A DNA stretch of 64,000 nt, from the NCBI GenBank assembly GCA_964519985.1, contig CAZFMF010000012.1:1-64000 (forward strand). The letters are read 5' to 3'. This stretch comes from JAIEOG01 sp964519985 (GTDB lineage Bacteria > Bdellovibrionota > FAC87 > UBA2466). The position numbers and the translations under genes are program-made. Below the pieces are notes generated by a model. That model did not search any database, was not told the origin of the DNA, and saw only the letters and a list, made by a program, of their open reading frames with translations. Below, piece by piece: positions 17,372 through 26,050 of the stretch (within the stretch, counting starts at the first letter, position 1; each line of letters begins with the position of its first letter).

Positions 17372-18073
17372 TTAGTGACGGACTTTGGTTTCCACGCGCA
17401 AGGGGATGGGGATGCCCTTTTCCGCAAGCACGCCCCGCAGCCGATCGCTTCCGGAGTAAATCCAACGTTCGTAGATCCGCAGTAAATCTTGGTTGCTCTG
17501 CAGACCACTGCGCTCGCTCATTTCGCCGAGAACATCGGAGAAGAGTCGAAACTTCACCGAAAGTTCGTGAAAGGGGTCGGCCACTTTGTGGCCGTGCGCC
17601 AAAGTCGAATAGGCGGCACCGCCCATTCCGGTGTAGTAGTCGACATCCACAATCTTACGATTCAAGCTATCGGGAAAAAATCCCGTCACCATCAGGCAGA
17701 TGTCGCCGAGACGGCGCAAGGTGCGTTTCTGCATTTCGGGCGTGCCTTGAACGTATTCGGCGTAAAGGCCGGCTAAAAAAGGATCGGCGGGTTTGCCTTC
17801 CGCGTTTTTGGCGAAGAGGGATTCCGACTCGATGAAACGCAAAAGAAGCTCGACGAGATAGTCGAACGAATCTGGCTTGGCCTCGATCCGGCGTTTTTCC
17901 ATGACGCTCCGAAGTTCCGAAGCAAAAAAATCGCGCGGGCTCGCTAATTGAACCGACGGCTTCTTCTTTTTAGAAGACGGCTTTTTCATAAGTTCAAACT
18001 TTTTCGAATGGGAGCGAGAGCTGGGGGCAGGAGCAACTACCCCTATTTTATCAGTTTTCGATTTCCCTTTCAT
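17372..18073 (-). CDS. Conserved hypothetical with basic N-terminus
   Basis: The protein has 233 residues. The first 45 are rich in Lys and Ser (MKKPSSKKKKPS inside), likely disordered. ATG at 18073 gives the longest form; the internal ATG at residue 29 is possible. The remainder is helical, with LLRFIESESLF, RRLGDICLMVTGFFPDSLNRK and YYTGMGGAAYSTLA as its most distinctive stretches. No signal peptide or membrane helix. Family not named here. It is transcribed away from the BtuFCD-type genes, sharing a 101-bp divergent region, and heads the pair with the gene at 16708-17358. Confidence 0.7.
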   Translation of the reverse strand: MKGKSKTDKIGVVAPAPSSRSHSKKFELMKKPSSKKKKPSVQLASPRDFFASELRSVMEKRRIEAKPDSFDYLVELLLRFIESESLFAKNAEGKPADPFLAGLYAEYVQGTPEMQKRTLRRLGDICLMVTGFFPDSLNRKIVDVDYYTGMGGAAYSTLAHGHKVADPFHELSVKFRLFSDVLGEMSERSGLQSNQDLLRIYERWIYSGSDRLRGVLAEKGIPIPLRVETKVRH

Positions 18074-18174
18074 CTTATCGGCTTTTTGACGCTTCGCCCT
18101 AAGCCGCGATGCGCGGTAGGGGTTTAAGCACTGGATTTGACGGCAGAAAGCGATTCCAGGCAGGATGGGCCCCC

Positions 18175-18975
18175 ATGCGCATGCTCATGTCTTGCCTCCT
18201 GCTATGCTCCCCCGCCCTAGCGGCCCGCTATGTCGCCACCAGTCCCCAAACGGTCGAATTGCTCTTTCAACTCGGATTGGGATCCCAGGTCGTTGGGGTA
18301 TCCGCCGGCAGTGTTTACCCGGTGGAAGCGTCGAAACTTCCCTCCGTCGGTCAGCTGTTCGCGCCGAGCCTCGAAAAAACCCTCGCCCTCAATCCGACCC
18401 GCGTGATTTTGGATGCTCACAATCTCAATGCCGCCTTCGCCACCGCGCTAAAGTCTTTCGGCATCCCGGTGTTTGTTTGGGATACGCTTTCGCCCGAAGC
18501 GCTGCTGCGGGACGCGGAACGTTTCGGGATCGAAGAAGGTCAGACGGCTGTTCCGGCGCGCATTCGGAAGTGGAAAACTTGCTTGGCTGCACTACCGGTG
18601 CAAAAAAATAGCGAACGCTTTCTCGGTTTTGTTTGGCTGGATCCGCCCATCGTCCTAGGCCCCTCCGCGTTTCTCTCTCGGCTGCTCGAAAGCGCGGGGC
18701 ACCGAAACGCTTTTGATCGTCACTTTCACACTCCGTACATTCCCGTCACGGAGGAGTGGCTTGTGGCCCATCCGGTGGATCGGATTTTTTACCTGGCCAT
18801 GCCCGGCGAACCCTTCGATGCTCCCGCGGCGCGGTTTGGCCGTTGGTGGCCGACGAAGCCACCCCCCGTGATGCACTTGGAAGCCGATCTTTTTGCGCGC
18901 GCTTCACTCACTCCTCTGTTGAATTTGGGAAAGCTGATTCCCAACCCACCGAAGGAATGTCATGCGACCCGCTAG
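18175..18975 (+). CDS. btuF: BtuF-type periplasmic binding protein of ABC importer
   Basis: The protein has 267 residues from ATG 18175 with a signal peptide (MRMLMSCLLLCSPALA). The helical-backbone binding fold is shown by VGVSAGSVYPVEASKLPSVG and SLEKTLALNPTRVIL, the pattern of the cobalamin-binding BtuF group within cluster A-II; siderophore or haem binding cannot be excluded. An in-frame extension to 18109 exists but would bury the signal peptide. It overlaps the permease gene by 14 nt. No cobalamin riboswitch box is visible upstream and no BtuB receptor is in the window. Confidence 0.72.
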   Translation: MRMLMSCLLLCSPALAARYVATSPQTVELLFQLGLGSQVVGVSAGSVYPVEASKLPSVGQLFAPSLEKTLALNPTRVILDAHNLNAAFATALKSFGIPVFVWDTLSPEALLRDAERFGIEEGQTAVPARIRKWKTCLAALPVQKNSERFLGFVWLDPPIVLGPSAFLSRLLESAGHRNAFDRHFHTPYIPVTEEWLVAHPVDRIFYLAMPGEPFDAPAARFGRWWPTKPPPVMHLEADLFARASLTPLLNLGKLIPNPPKECHATR

Positions 18976-19924
18976 TGCCGCGATCTCCATCGGTGGCATT
19001 CTCTTGCTTTCGATCCTGGCCGCTTTGGCGGCGGGCGTGGCCGTGGATTGGCGCACGATCTTCGACGGCGATTCGCAGGCCTACCGAATCCTCTGGGAGT
19101 TGCGCGTCCCACGGGCGGCTTTCGTCTTTTTTGCTGGGGCGTCGTTGGCCGCCGTCGGTGCGGTCTACCAGATCTTGTTTCACAATCCGCTCGCCGAACC
19201 GTTCTTGCTTGGAATATCGACGGCCGCGGTGCTCGGTATCGCGACCGCGGAAACATTCTTTGGCCTAGTTTCGCCGTCGCCCGCGTCGCAGCTCATCGGC
19301 CTGGTGGGCGCGGGAGTCGTTACTGGCTCGCTCCTAATACTCTCGTACTCCAATGCCGGAACCCAGACGGAACGGATTGCTCTTTTTGGGGTGGGCGTCA
19401 ACTTCGTGCTCTCTTCAATTCTGTTCTTACTGCTCTCGTACCAAACCCAACACGTCGGCGGCGGGTCGCTGCGCTGGCTCTTTGGGCAAGTGCCTTGGGT
19501 CGGCGCGAAAGATGCGTTGCGCTTCAGCCTCGGAGCCGGACTGGTACTGGCCGGGTTGATCTTCGCCGCGCGCTCATTGGACGCCCTAGCATTTGGCGAT
19601 GGCGTCGCGCGATCCTTGGGCTTTTCTCCCCGGCGAGGGCGTTTGGTCTTCCTTAGTTTGACGTCGGTTCTCGTGGCGTGGCTGGCTTCATTCACCGGTT
19701 CAATCGGCTTCGTCGGCCTCGTCATTCCCCACATCGTGCGTTTGGTGTACCGCCCGAGCACGGCGCGCGTTCTGCTCCTGCTGGCGATTCCCCTGGGTGG
19801 CGCTTTTCTACTGCTTTCCGACGCCGCGTCTCGCGTCCTATTGCCGCCGATGGAGTTTCCGATCGGCATTGTGACCACCATCATCGGCGGTCCGCTCTTT
19901 TTGGTGCTGCTGTGGAAGCGTTGA
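18962..19924 (+). CDS. btuC: BtuC/FecCD-family ABC transporter permease
   Basis: The protein has 320 residues with about ten hydrophobic helices. FecCD signatures are ILWELRVPRAAFVFFAGASLAAVGAVYQ near residues 43-70, NPLAEPFLLGIS, and the cytoplasmic coupling region GFVGLVIPHIVRL near 250. It transports a corrinoid or iron chelate across the inner membrane with its neighbours. Start ATG at 18962 is inside the end of the binding-protein gene; the stop overlaps the start of the ATPase gene. The three genes form one coupled operon. Confidence 0.88.
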   Translation: MRPASAAISIGGILLLSILAALAAGVAVDWRTIFDGDSQAYRILWELRVPRAAFVFFAGASLAAVGAVYQILFHNPLAEPFLLGISTAAVLGIATAETFFGLVSPSPASQLIGLVGAGVVTGSLLILSYSNAGTQTERIALFGVGVNFVLSSILFLLLSYQTQHVGGGSLRWLFGQVPWVGAKDALRFSLGAGLVLAGLIFAARSLDALAFGDGVARSLGFSPRRGRLVFLSLTSVLVAWLASFTGSIGFVGLVIPHIVRLVYRPSTARVLLLLAIPLGGAFLLLSDAASRVLLPPMEFPIGIVTTIIGGPLFLVLLWKR

Positions 19925-20646
19925 CCCCCTGGCTGGAATCGCGGTCGCTCGTTCTCGGGCACGGCCGCGTGCCATTGCACGCCCCCCTCGATTTGCGGTT
20001 CACTCGCTCCGGCGTGACTACCCTCATCGGCAAGAACGGCACCGGGAAGTCCACCTTCCTCAAAGCCTTACTCGGCGAATCGGTTATTCTCTCCGGCCAT
20101 TTGCGACTCTTCAACCGGCCCGCGCACGCGGCGGATCAAATCGCGTACGTGGCGCAAGAGCCCGAGTATCCGGGTCAGCTCCTTCTGCAAGATGCTCTGC
20201 ACCTCGCCTTTCTCAAGGACTGGGGTTGGCTCGGCAAACTCCAACCGGAACAGCGTCAGGAAGCCGAAGAAATGGCGGTGATGTTTGCTCTGCAACCCTT
20301 GTTGCAGCGGCCCTTAACCCGCCTGAGCCCTGGTGAACGGCAGCGGGCGTTTCTCGCCCGAGCCCTCCTACAAAAACCGCGACTGCTTTTGCTCGACGAA
20401 CCCACCAACCATCTCGATCCGGAAGCCCGGTATTTTTTTTGGTCGGCGTTGGAAGGCGTGCTGGCCCAACGCCCCTGCGAGGTCTTGGTCAGCACGCACG
20501 ATCTGGATTTCGCCCAGAAGCGGGCGAATGCCGTCGTGACATTTCGAAAAGAGGGCGTCGACTATTTCGCCAAACCTCTCGAGTTCTGGAATTTAGAGAA
20601 TATCGCCCGCGTTTTCGGCGAAGGGCCCGCCCGCGCTTGGCGCTAG
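19921..20646 (+). CDS. btuD: ABC transporter ATP-binding protein (BtuD-type)
   Basis: The ATPase has 241 residues. Walker A is GKNGTGKST at about residues 37-45, the Q-loop is in YVAQEPEYPG, the signature is RLSPGERQRA (LSPGE variant), Walker B plus D-loop is LLLLDEPTNHLD and the switch His is in STHDLDFA. Start TTG at 19921 overlaps the permease stop (TTGA); GTG at 19912 in the same frame is possible. Together with the binding protein and permease it completes a type II importer. Confidence 0.85.
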   Translation: MTPWLESRSLVLGHGRVPLHAPLDLRFTRSGVTTLIGKNGTGKSTFLKALLGESVILSGHLRLFNRPAHAADQIAYVAQEPEYPGQLLLQDALHLAFLKDWGWLGKLQPEQRQEAEEMAVMFALQPLLQRPLTRLSPGERQRAFLARALLQKPRLLLLDEPTNHLDPEARYFFWSALEGVLAQRPCEVLVSTHDLDFAQKRANAVVTFRKEGVDYFAKPLEFWNLENIARVFGEGPARAWR

Positions 20647-20670
20647 CTGTCGCGTCTTCTAGGCGCCAAG
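20636..20670. terminator. Hairpin between convergent genes (weak terminator)
   Basis: CTTGGCGC at 20636-20643 pairs perfectly with GCGCCAAG at 20663-20670 over a 19-nt loop, between the ATPase stop and the end of the convergent gene at 20682. There is no T-run on either side, so intrinsic termination is doubtful. Confidence 0.3.
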
Positions 20671-20681
20671 ATTCCTAAGTC

Positions 20682-22085
20682 CTAACGACGGGTGATAGAT
20701 AGCTGCGTGGCGTTGTCTTCGAGCTTGGTTTCGGGTTTGCCACTCATGACGCCCGACTTCTTGAACGAAGTGGTCGCGAGTTCGTTGCGCATTTCTGGCG
20801 TGAGGCTGTTCAAGCGGACCGCATTGTATTGACCATTCTTGATCTTAAACTTCTTAATGTGTTGGCTATTGTCGACGATATTCGGTGAGCGCATCGCCAC
20901 TTCCTGCATACCGACCGCGGCGAGTTCCAGTTGATTGTTGTAAGACTGCAGCTGTTGCGCATTGCTCATTCGGCGGCGACGCACAATCTTTTGGCCGCCT
21001 TCCGACCACTCCGCCATTTCGGAAGTGACATCTTCACGGGTAAGCTTGGCGTTCGACGGCTTAGGCAGGGAGTTCACATCCACGCCAACATTGTCGATCG
21101 CCGCGATATTCAAACGGGTCCGCCATTTATCGATACGTTCGCTATCGGCATCGCCCTCGGTCGCTTTATCGCCGCTCGCCTGCGCATTCACCATGTTGAC
21201 CGAAGCCGCGCGCAGCGCCACGCATTGTTTGTAACGTTGCTCGAGATCCAGCACCCGGGTTTCCATATCGAGACGGGCTTGTTTTTGTAGGCGCTCTTCG
21301 ACCTTCGTTTCTTCCTGTTCGGTCTTCATCGCCTGTACGTAGGCTTCGCAATCGGCTTTTTCTTCATTCAAAAGAAATTCGGTCGGCTTATCACCGACCC
21401 GCATCTCGGCCAGGTTGCTCACCATGCGGTTGCGAAACATTTTCGTCCAGCGGCTCGCCATCATGCGCAGCGATTCCATATTCGGCATCACATTGCCGTT
21501 CTTGGGCGCATTGTCGTCGTAGGTAAGCGAAATCTGGCGGACGGCGGTTTGTTCCCCGACGTTTTCAATCTTCTTGCGCACTTCGGGAAGCAGGCGCCAA
21601 TCCGTGATCCCGCTGCGATCAAACTTTCCATCGGCGTCGGTATTGGGTCCGCCGCCTTCGCGATCCACCTTCCAGATCTTGTATTGGCCATTGCCGTCGT
21701 TGCCCTGGCGCGCTTTCCACTCTTGCGCGACGGTGCCTTCCAACGGCGAAAAGTCCCCGCCAAAACCGTGCTCCGAGATAAAGGGGTCCAACCACTGGTT
21801 GCAAAACTGTCCACCCACCCACTCGCGACAGGTGCTTTCCACGAAATAGTGGATGGTGGTGTTAGATAGGAAAGAGTTACCGGTATTGGCGTCGACGCTC
21901 TTACCGCCCGCGTCGCTCTCTTCGTACTTGGATTCCTTCATATCGAGTGACTGGCTGAGTTTCATCAGCTTCTTGCCGAGGTCTTCGCGGGCCTTTTTCT
22001 CGAGGGAAGCCGGATCCGGGCCGCCAAACGCAAGGGCGCCCACGGTTGTGAGCCCAAGCAGAAATAGCGATCGAACCCCCGACAT
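20682..22085 (-). CDS. Secreted protein of unknown function, 467 residues
   Basis: A signal peptide is present (RSLFLLGLTTVGALA, cleavage near residue 21). The mature part is hydrophilic. Around residues 75-130 there are three or four Cys (STCREWVGGQFCNQW) and many Gly/Asp; residues about 225-300 are charged helices (EQEETKVEERLQKQARLDMETRV) with coiled-coil character; a basic RRRRMSNAQQLQ stretch follows. GGGGGAA precedes the ATG. No family is recognised. It is monocistronic, bounded by a convergent ATPase gene and the repeat-bearing gap 22086-22263. Periplasmic location is inferred. Confidence 0.7.
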   Translation of the reverse strand: MSGVRSLFLLGLTTVGALAFGGPDPASLEKKAREDLGKKLMKLSQSLDMKESKYEESDAGGKSVDANTGNSFLSNTTIHYFVESTCREWVGGQFCNQWLDPFISEHGFGGDFSPLEGTVAQEWKARQGNDGNGQYKIWKVDREGGGPNTDADGKFDRSGITDWRLLPEVRKKIENVGEQTAVRQISLTYDDNAPKNGNVMPNMESLRMMASRWTKMFRNRMVSNLAEMRVGDKPTEFLLNEEKADCEAYVQAMKTEQEETKVEERLQKQARLDMETRVLDLEQRYKQCVALRAASVNMVNAQASGDKATEGDADSERIDKWRTRLNIAAIDNVGVDVNSLPKPSNAKLTREDVTSEMAEWSEGGQKIVRRRRMSNAQQLQSYNNQLELAAVGMQEVAMRSPNIVDNSQHIKKFKIKNGQYNAVRLNSLTPEMRNELATTSFKKSGVMSGKPETKLEDNATQLSITRR

Positions 22086-22205
22086 GGCATTCCCCCACTC
22101 CGGATCAAAGCAAAGGCGATACCAGCCTAACCCCTTGAAAGGATTAGAGGGCCCGCGGGGCCGTTCGCCCGGGGGAGGGGCGTATTCCGCACGATTCGGA
22201 GATAC

Positions 22206-22226
22206 GTTATTTATTTCAGATAGTTA
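22206..22226 (+). repeat. Short repeat, copy 1 (GTTATTTATTTCAGATAGTTA)
   Basis: This stretch recurs, with two bases missing, at 46961-46979. Both copies lie in intergenic gaps. Origin unknown; it may be the edge of a decayed element. Confidence 0.4.
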
Positions 22227-22263
22227 TACTGTACACCGACTGGTCGGCGTGGGGACTCAGTGT

Positions 22264-23208
22264 TCACGCCCTGGGCGGCGATTCGACCCTTACCAAGGGA
22301 CCGATGGTTTTGGGTGAAGGGCGGCGTTGCACCAAAGCAATGCCGCCCAAAATCAAAAGCCCGCCAACCACGAGGCGAATCTGGAATGCTTCACCGAGAA
22401 ACAAGATTCCCAACAGCAAGCCGAGCATCGGATACGCGAAATTGATTAGCGTCACCTGCATCGCCCCTTTTTGGTGCAGGACGTACATCGCCAAGGTGTA
22501 GGCGGCAAAGCTACCCAAAGCGCCGAGCCAAACCACGGCGATCCAATTGATGGCGAGAGGCGGTGCGTGAAACTCGCCAAAGGTGAGCGCCTGAATCCAG
22601 ACGAAACAACAAGCCATTCCATTTAAGAGCGCGGCTTGCGCCAGGGGGGACATCTTCGGTCCGAGCCGTCGCAGCAAAATCGTTGCCCCGCCGTAGAACG
22701 CGGCCGCGAGTAGGACCGCCAGCTCACCTATCAACGCGGAGTTACCCGCGTTCGCATTTCCCGCTTGGCCGCTGAATAAAACCAGCACCCCAATGAATCC
22801 CACGCAGGTGCCTAAGAAGACTTTCCAAGTGGGTTTTTCCTCGGGCAGGAAGAACGGCGCCAAAACCAAAGTGAAAAGGGGTACCGTCGCGTTCAAAATC
22901 GACGCCACGCCGCTATCGATCCGAACTTCGGCCCAGGAGATCAAAAGAAAGGGAAGGTAGGGATTGAAAAGCGCGACGACCGGCAAAACCCACCACTTCT
23001 CCCGTGGAATGCGGATCTTGGTTTTCGTGATCGCCAGCGCCGCGATGAAAAGCAAACTGGCGAAGAGGAGGCGAAAGGCGACCAGCGAAACGGGATCCCA
23101 CTGTTCCAAGCCGAGCTTGATCCACAAGAAGGACGTTCCCCAAAAAAGGGCGGCGAGCCAAAAAGCGACCCAAACTTTCCACGGTGATTCAACGACGGTT
23201 TCTGACAC
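22264..23208 (-). CDS. EamA family drug/metabolite transporter
   Basis: The protein has 314 residues and ten predicted helices in two five-helix EamA repeats. FWGTSFLWIKLGLEQWDPVSLVAFR in the first repeat and GATILLRRLGPKMSPLAQAALLNG, then LINFAYPMLGLLLGILFLGEAF at the end of the second, are characteristic. It is an inner-membrane exporter or permease of small metabolites; substrate cannot be read from sequence. Start GTG at 23208 gives MSETVVESPWKV. It is divergent from mutS, with a GGTACC-family hairpin between them. Confidence 0.88.
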   Translation of the reverse strand: MSETVVESPWKVWVAFWLAALFWGTSFLWIKLGLEQWDPVSLVAFRLLFASLLFIAALAITKTKIRIPREKWWVLPVVALFNPYLPFLLISWAEVRIDSGVASILNATVPLFTLVLAPFFLPEEKPTWKVFLGTCVGFIGVLVLFSGQAGNANAGNSALIGELAVLLAAAFYGGATILLRRLGPKMSPLAQAALLNGMACCFVWIQALTFGEFHAPPLAINWIAVVWLGALGSFAAYTLAMYVLHQKGAMQVTLINFAYPMLGLLLGILFLGEAFQIRLVVGGLLILGGIALVQRRPSPKTIGPLVRVESPPRA

Positions 23209-23225
23209 ACCCGCAACCTACCACA

Positions 23226-23258
23226 AAAAGGTACCCACTAAGGAAGTGGGTACCTTTT
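23226..23258. repeat. GGTACC palindromic repeat, simple hairpin
   Basis: AAAAGGTACCCACT at 23226-23239 and its exact complement at 23245-23258 form a 14-bp stem with a 5-nt loop. The same arm sequence, longer, forms the outer arms of the element at 55098-55219. It lies between divergent genes, so it is not a terminator for either. Confidence 0.8.
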
Positions 23259-23297
23259 CTTGTCACCCTCCGGTCGGTTTGGTAGTTCTGCCCTTTC

Positions 23298-25805
23298 ATG
23301 GGGACGCCGACCAATCTCACACCCATGCTGGTGCAATACCTGGAAATGAAGCGCCAGCATCCGGATTCCATTCTTTTTTACCGGATGGGTGACTTCTACG
23401 AGATGTTCTTTGAAGACGCGCTCAAAGCGGCGCCGATTCTGGAAGTCCAGCTCACCGCCCGCGACAAAAATGCGGTGGAACCCATTCCGATGTGTGGCGT
23501 GCCCCACCATTCCGCGATTTCGTATATCCAGAAACTGCTGCAAAGTGGGCACAAGGTCGCGCTTTGCGAACAGCTCGAGGATCCGGCGACGACCAAGGGA
23601 CTCGTCAAACGCGATGTGGTTCGCGTGCTGACACCGGCGTTGATCGGCGACCCCGATCTCGTATCCGAAGACCAGAACTACTATTTGCTCGCGCTGGTGC
23701 AGACGGCCCAAGGCATCGGTTTAGGAATCTTGGATCTTTTGGACTGCCAGCTTCGGCTCGGCCGCTGCGCGGATGTGGCGGGCGTTGAGGAGGTGCTATC
23801 CGAATACCGACCCCGGGAGATTTTGACCAACGATGCCACCGCCGATTCGGCGTGGTTTGAGACGCTGCGGTCCCGAGCCTTCTCCGGGCTAGTGACGCGC
23901 CGAAGCGGTTTTTTCGGCGAGGACGAAGATCTCCCCAGGGTCGCGCACCGCGCGTTGGTGCGTTATCTCGAAGAAACTCAGAAAACCCAGAAGCTGCCTT
24001 CCCTCGGGGAAGCCCGTCCCCTTTTCAGCAATAGCAAACTTCAGTTGGACAGCGTTACCTTGGCTTCCTTGGAAGTCGTGCGACCGGCCGTGGAAGGGGG
24101 CAAGTCGTTGGCCGAAACGGTAGACGAAACCTCCACGCCGATGGGGCGCCGGCTCTTGCGGGATTGGTTACGGCAACCAAGCTGCGACGCGCGCGAGATC
24201 GAAGGCCGTTGGGACGCCGTCGAAACGCTCGTCGGCGATCGCGGTTTGGCGGAAGCCTTGCGCGCGATCTTCTCCCCGATGCGCGATCTCGAACGCCTCA
24301 GCATGAAGACCGCGTTAGGACTCGCCATGCCCCGCGATCTGATCGCGATCCGCGAAGCGCTCAAACGCATTCCCGAATTGGTTTCCATTCTGCAGGCGAA
24401 TGAATGCCCCCCGCTCACCTCCCGTGCCGCGGAGTTGGATCCTCTGGCCAGTTTAACGGCCTATTTAGAAGCGGCCCTTGAAGATCCCGCGCCCGCGACC
24501 TTTCGCGAGGGGGGCATTTTCCGGTCCACGTTTTCGCCGGAGATTGCCGAGTACCGCTCGCTCTCCCACGACGCCAAAACCACGATCGTAGCGATGGAGG
24601 AACGCGAACGGGAACGCACCGGGATCGCGTCACTTAAGATCAAGTTCAATCGCGTCTTCGGTTACACGATCGAAATCACGAACTCCTACTTGGCGCGCGT
24701 GCCTTCCGATTACACCCGCAAACAGACGATATCGACGGGCGAGCGCTTCATTACGGAAGAGTTAAAGTCCTTCGAGGAAAAAGTCGTCTCGGCGGAACAT
24801 AAGCTCAAAGCGCTTGAGGAAAGTCTTTTTCTCGAAGCCCGAGCGAGTGTGGCCGCGGCGGCTCCCAGTTTGACTCGCAATGCCCGGCTCATCGCCGAGC
24901 TCGACGTACTGCTCGGCTTCGCCCGTTGCGCGCGCCACCGTGGATACCATCGACCCCGTCTTAACTCCGCCGGGAAACTCTTCGTCGAGGAAGGGCGCCA
25001 CCCCGTTGTCGAAACCCTGCTACCCGCCGGAACCTACGTTCCCAACACCGTTTTGCTTTGCCCGGAAACCGCGCGCACATTGATCATCACCGGACCGAAT
25101 ATGGGCGGTAAATCGACGATCATGCGGCAGGTCGCTTTGACCAGCATCTTGGCGCAAGCCGGTAGTTTTGTTCCGGCCAAATCGGCCGACCTACCGATTC
25201 TGGATGCCGTCTTCACCCGCATCGGCAGCTCCGACGATCTCGCCAAAGGCCGCTCCACCTTCATGGTCGAGATGACCGAGGTCGCCCGCATCCTCAAGAC
25301 CGCGACCTCCCAGAGCCTGATCTTGATTGATGAGATTGGCCGCGGGACTAGCACCTACGACGGACTTTCCCTGGCGTGGTCGCTACTTGAGTTCTTGCAC
25401 ACCCAAGTGCGCGCCAAAACGCTCTTTGCCACTCACTTTCACGAAATCACCGCGCTCGAAACCGCACTTCCGGCCCTGCGCAATGCCAACGTTCTCGTGG
25501 AAAAATGGAAAGACGAAGTGGTCTTTTTGTACAAGCTGGCCCAAGGAGTCTGCAATCGAAGTTACGGAATTGAAGTCGCCAAATTGGCTGGGCTTCCCTC
25601 GGAAGTCTTGCTGCGGGCGCGAGACATCCAGGGCCTGCTGGAGAGTCATTCCCAGCGCGGCAATCGGGCGAGAAGCGCCGCGCTATCTCAGCACGCCAAA
25701 CAACTGGGTCTTTTCGAGGGCGAAGATCCCTTGGAAACGCCCGTCCCGCTTGAAACTCATTTAAATCAAAAAAGACCGTTGACAGAAAAAACGCTCAAAA
25801 ATTAA
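23298..25805 (+). CDS. mutS: DNA mismatch repair protein MutS
   Basis: MutS binds mispairs and small loops to start mismatch repair. It has 835 residues. The mismatch-reading Phe-x-Glu is F33-Y-E35 (MGDFYEMF). The core lever and clamp domains precede the ATPase: Walker A GPNMGGKST at 599-607, STFMVEMTE, LILIDEIGRGTSTYDG (Walker B) and FATHFHEIT. The C-terminal tail is of normal length. ATG at 23298 has no obvious ribosome site. MutL is not in the window. Confidence 0.98.
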   Translation: MGTPTNLTPMLVQYLEMKRQHPDSILFYRMGDFYEMFFEDALKAAPILEVQLTARDKNAVEPIPMCGVPHHSAISYIQKLLQSGHKVALCEQLEDPATTKGLVKRDVVRVLTPALIGDPDLVSEDQNYYLLALVQTAQGIGLGILDLLDCQLRLGRCADVAGVEEVLSEYRPREILTNDATADSAWFETLRSRAFSGLVTRRSGFFGEDEDLPRVAHRALVRYLEETQKTQKLPSLGEARPLFSNSKLQLDSVTLASLEVVRPAVEGGKSLAETVDETSTPMGRRLLRDWLRQPSCDAREIEGRWDAVETLVGDRGLAEALRAIFSPMRDLERLSMKTALGLAMPRDLIAIREALKRIPELVSILQANECPPLTSRAAELDPLASLTAYLEAALEDPAPATFREGGIFRSTFSPEIAEYRSLSHDAKTTIVAMEERERERTGIASLKIKFNRVFGYTIEITNSYLARVPSDYTRKQTISTGERFITEELKSFEEKVVSAEHKLKALEESLFLEARASVAAAAPSLTRNARLIAELDVLLGFARCARHRGYHRPRLNSAGKLFVEEGRHPVVETLLPAGTYVPNTVLLCPETARTLIITGPNMGGKSTIMRQVALTSILAQAGSFVPAKSADLPILDAVFTRIGSSDDLAKGRSTFMVEMTEVARILKTATSQSLILIDEIGRGTSTYDGLSLAWSLLEFLHTQVRAKTLFATHFHEITALETALPALRNANVLVEKWKDEVVFLYKLAQGVCNRSYGIEVAKLAGLPSEVLLRARDIQGLLESHSQRGNRARSAALSQHAKQLGLFEGEDPLETPVPLETHLNQKRPLTEKTLKN

Positions 25806-25860
25806 ATGGTGCAAATTGTTGAGCTTTACGGCTTGTTTCTGCAACTAGGGTCATCGCAAA

Positions 25861-26050
25861 AGTTATCCACAGGCTGTGGATAACTCTCCCGGCTTCGCTG
25901 AAATACCGCCCGTAGTGTTTGTTCTCCCTTCCTAACGCACCCTGAATAAGGTATTAGATCCACTCTGTTTTCTGAGGTGTCCACAATCATGGCGGTCGCA
26001 TTTTGGAAGTAAGCAACCCCTACAAAGTTTTCCACAGCACCTGTGAATTA
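25861..26050. promoter_or_regulatory. Two inverted pairs of DnaA-box-like 9-mers
   Basis: TTATCCACA (25863-25871) and its complement (25875-25883) sit in a perfect 12-bp inverted repeat with a 1-nt centre (25861-25885). A second pair is TTTTCCACA (26028-26036) and TGTGAATTA (26042-26050), each one mismatch from TTATNCACA. The first pair is intergenic; the second falls within the first codons of the trmJ-like gene. AT-rich DNA lies just upstream (about 25755-25830). DnaA binding, a titration site or an origin are all possible; dnaA and dnaN are absent. Confidence 0.5.

Noticed and set aside
17359..17508. N-terminal extension of the 16708 gene
   Set aside because: It overlaps the upstream gene, has no ribosome site, and is Cys/Arg-rich without conservation signs.
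18074..18174. Cobalamin riboswitch before the BtuF-type gene
   Set aside because: No B12-box-like sequence is visible and the gap is too short for the full fold.
25755..26050. Calling oriC outright
   Set aside because: DnaA-like boxes alone are not enough; there are no origin-linked genes and skew cannot be computed here.
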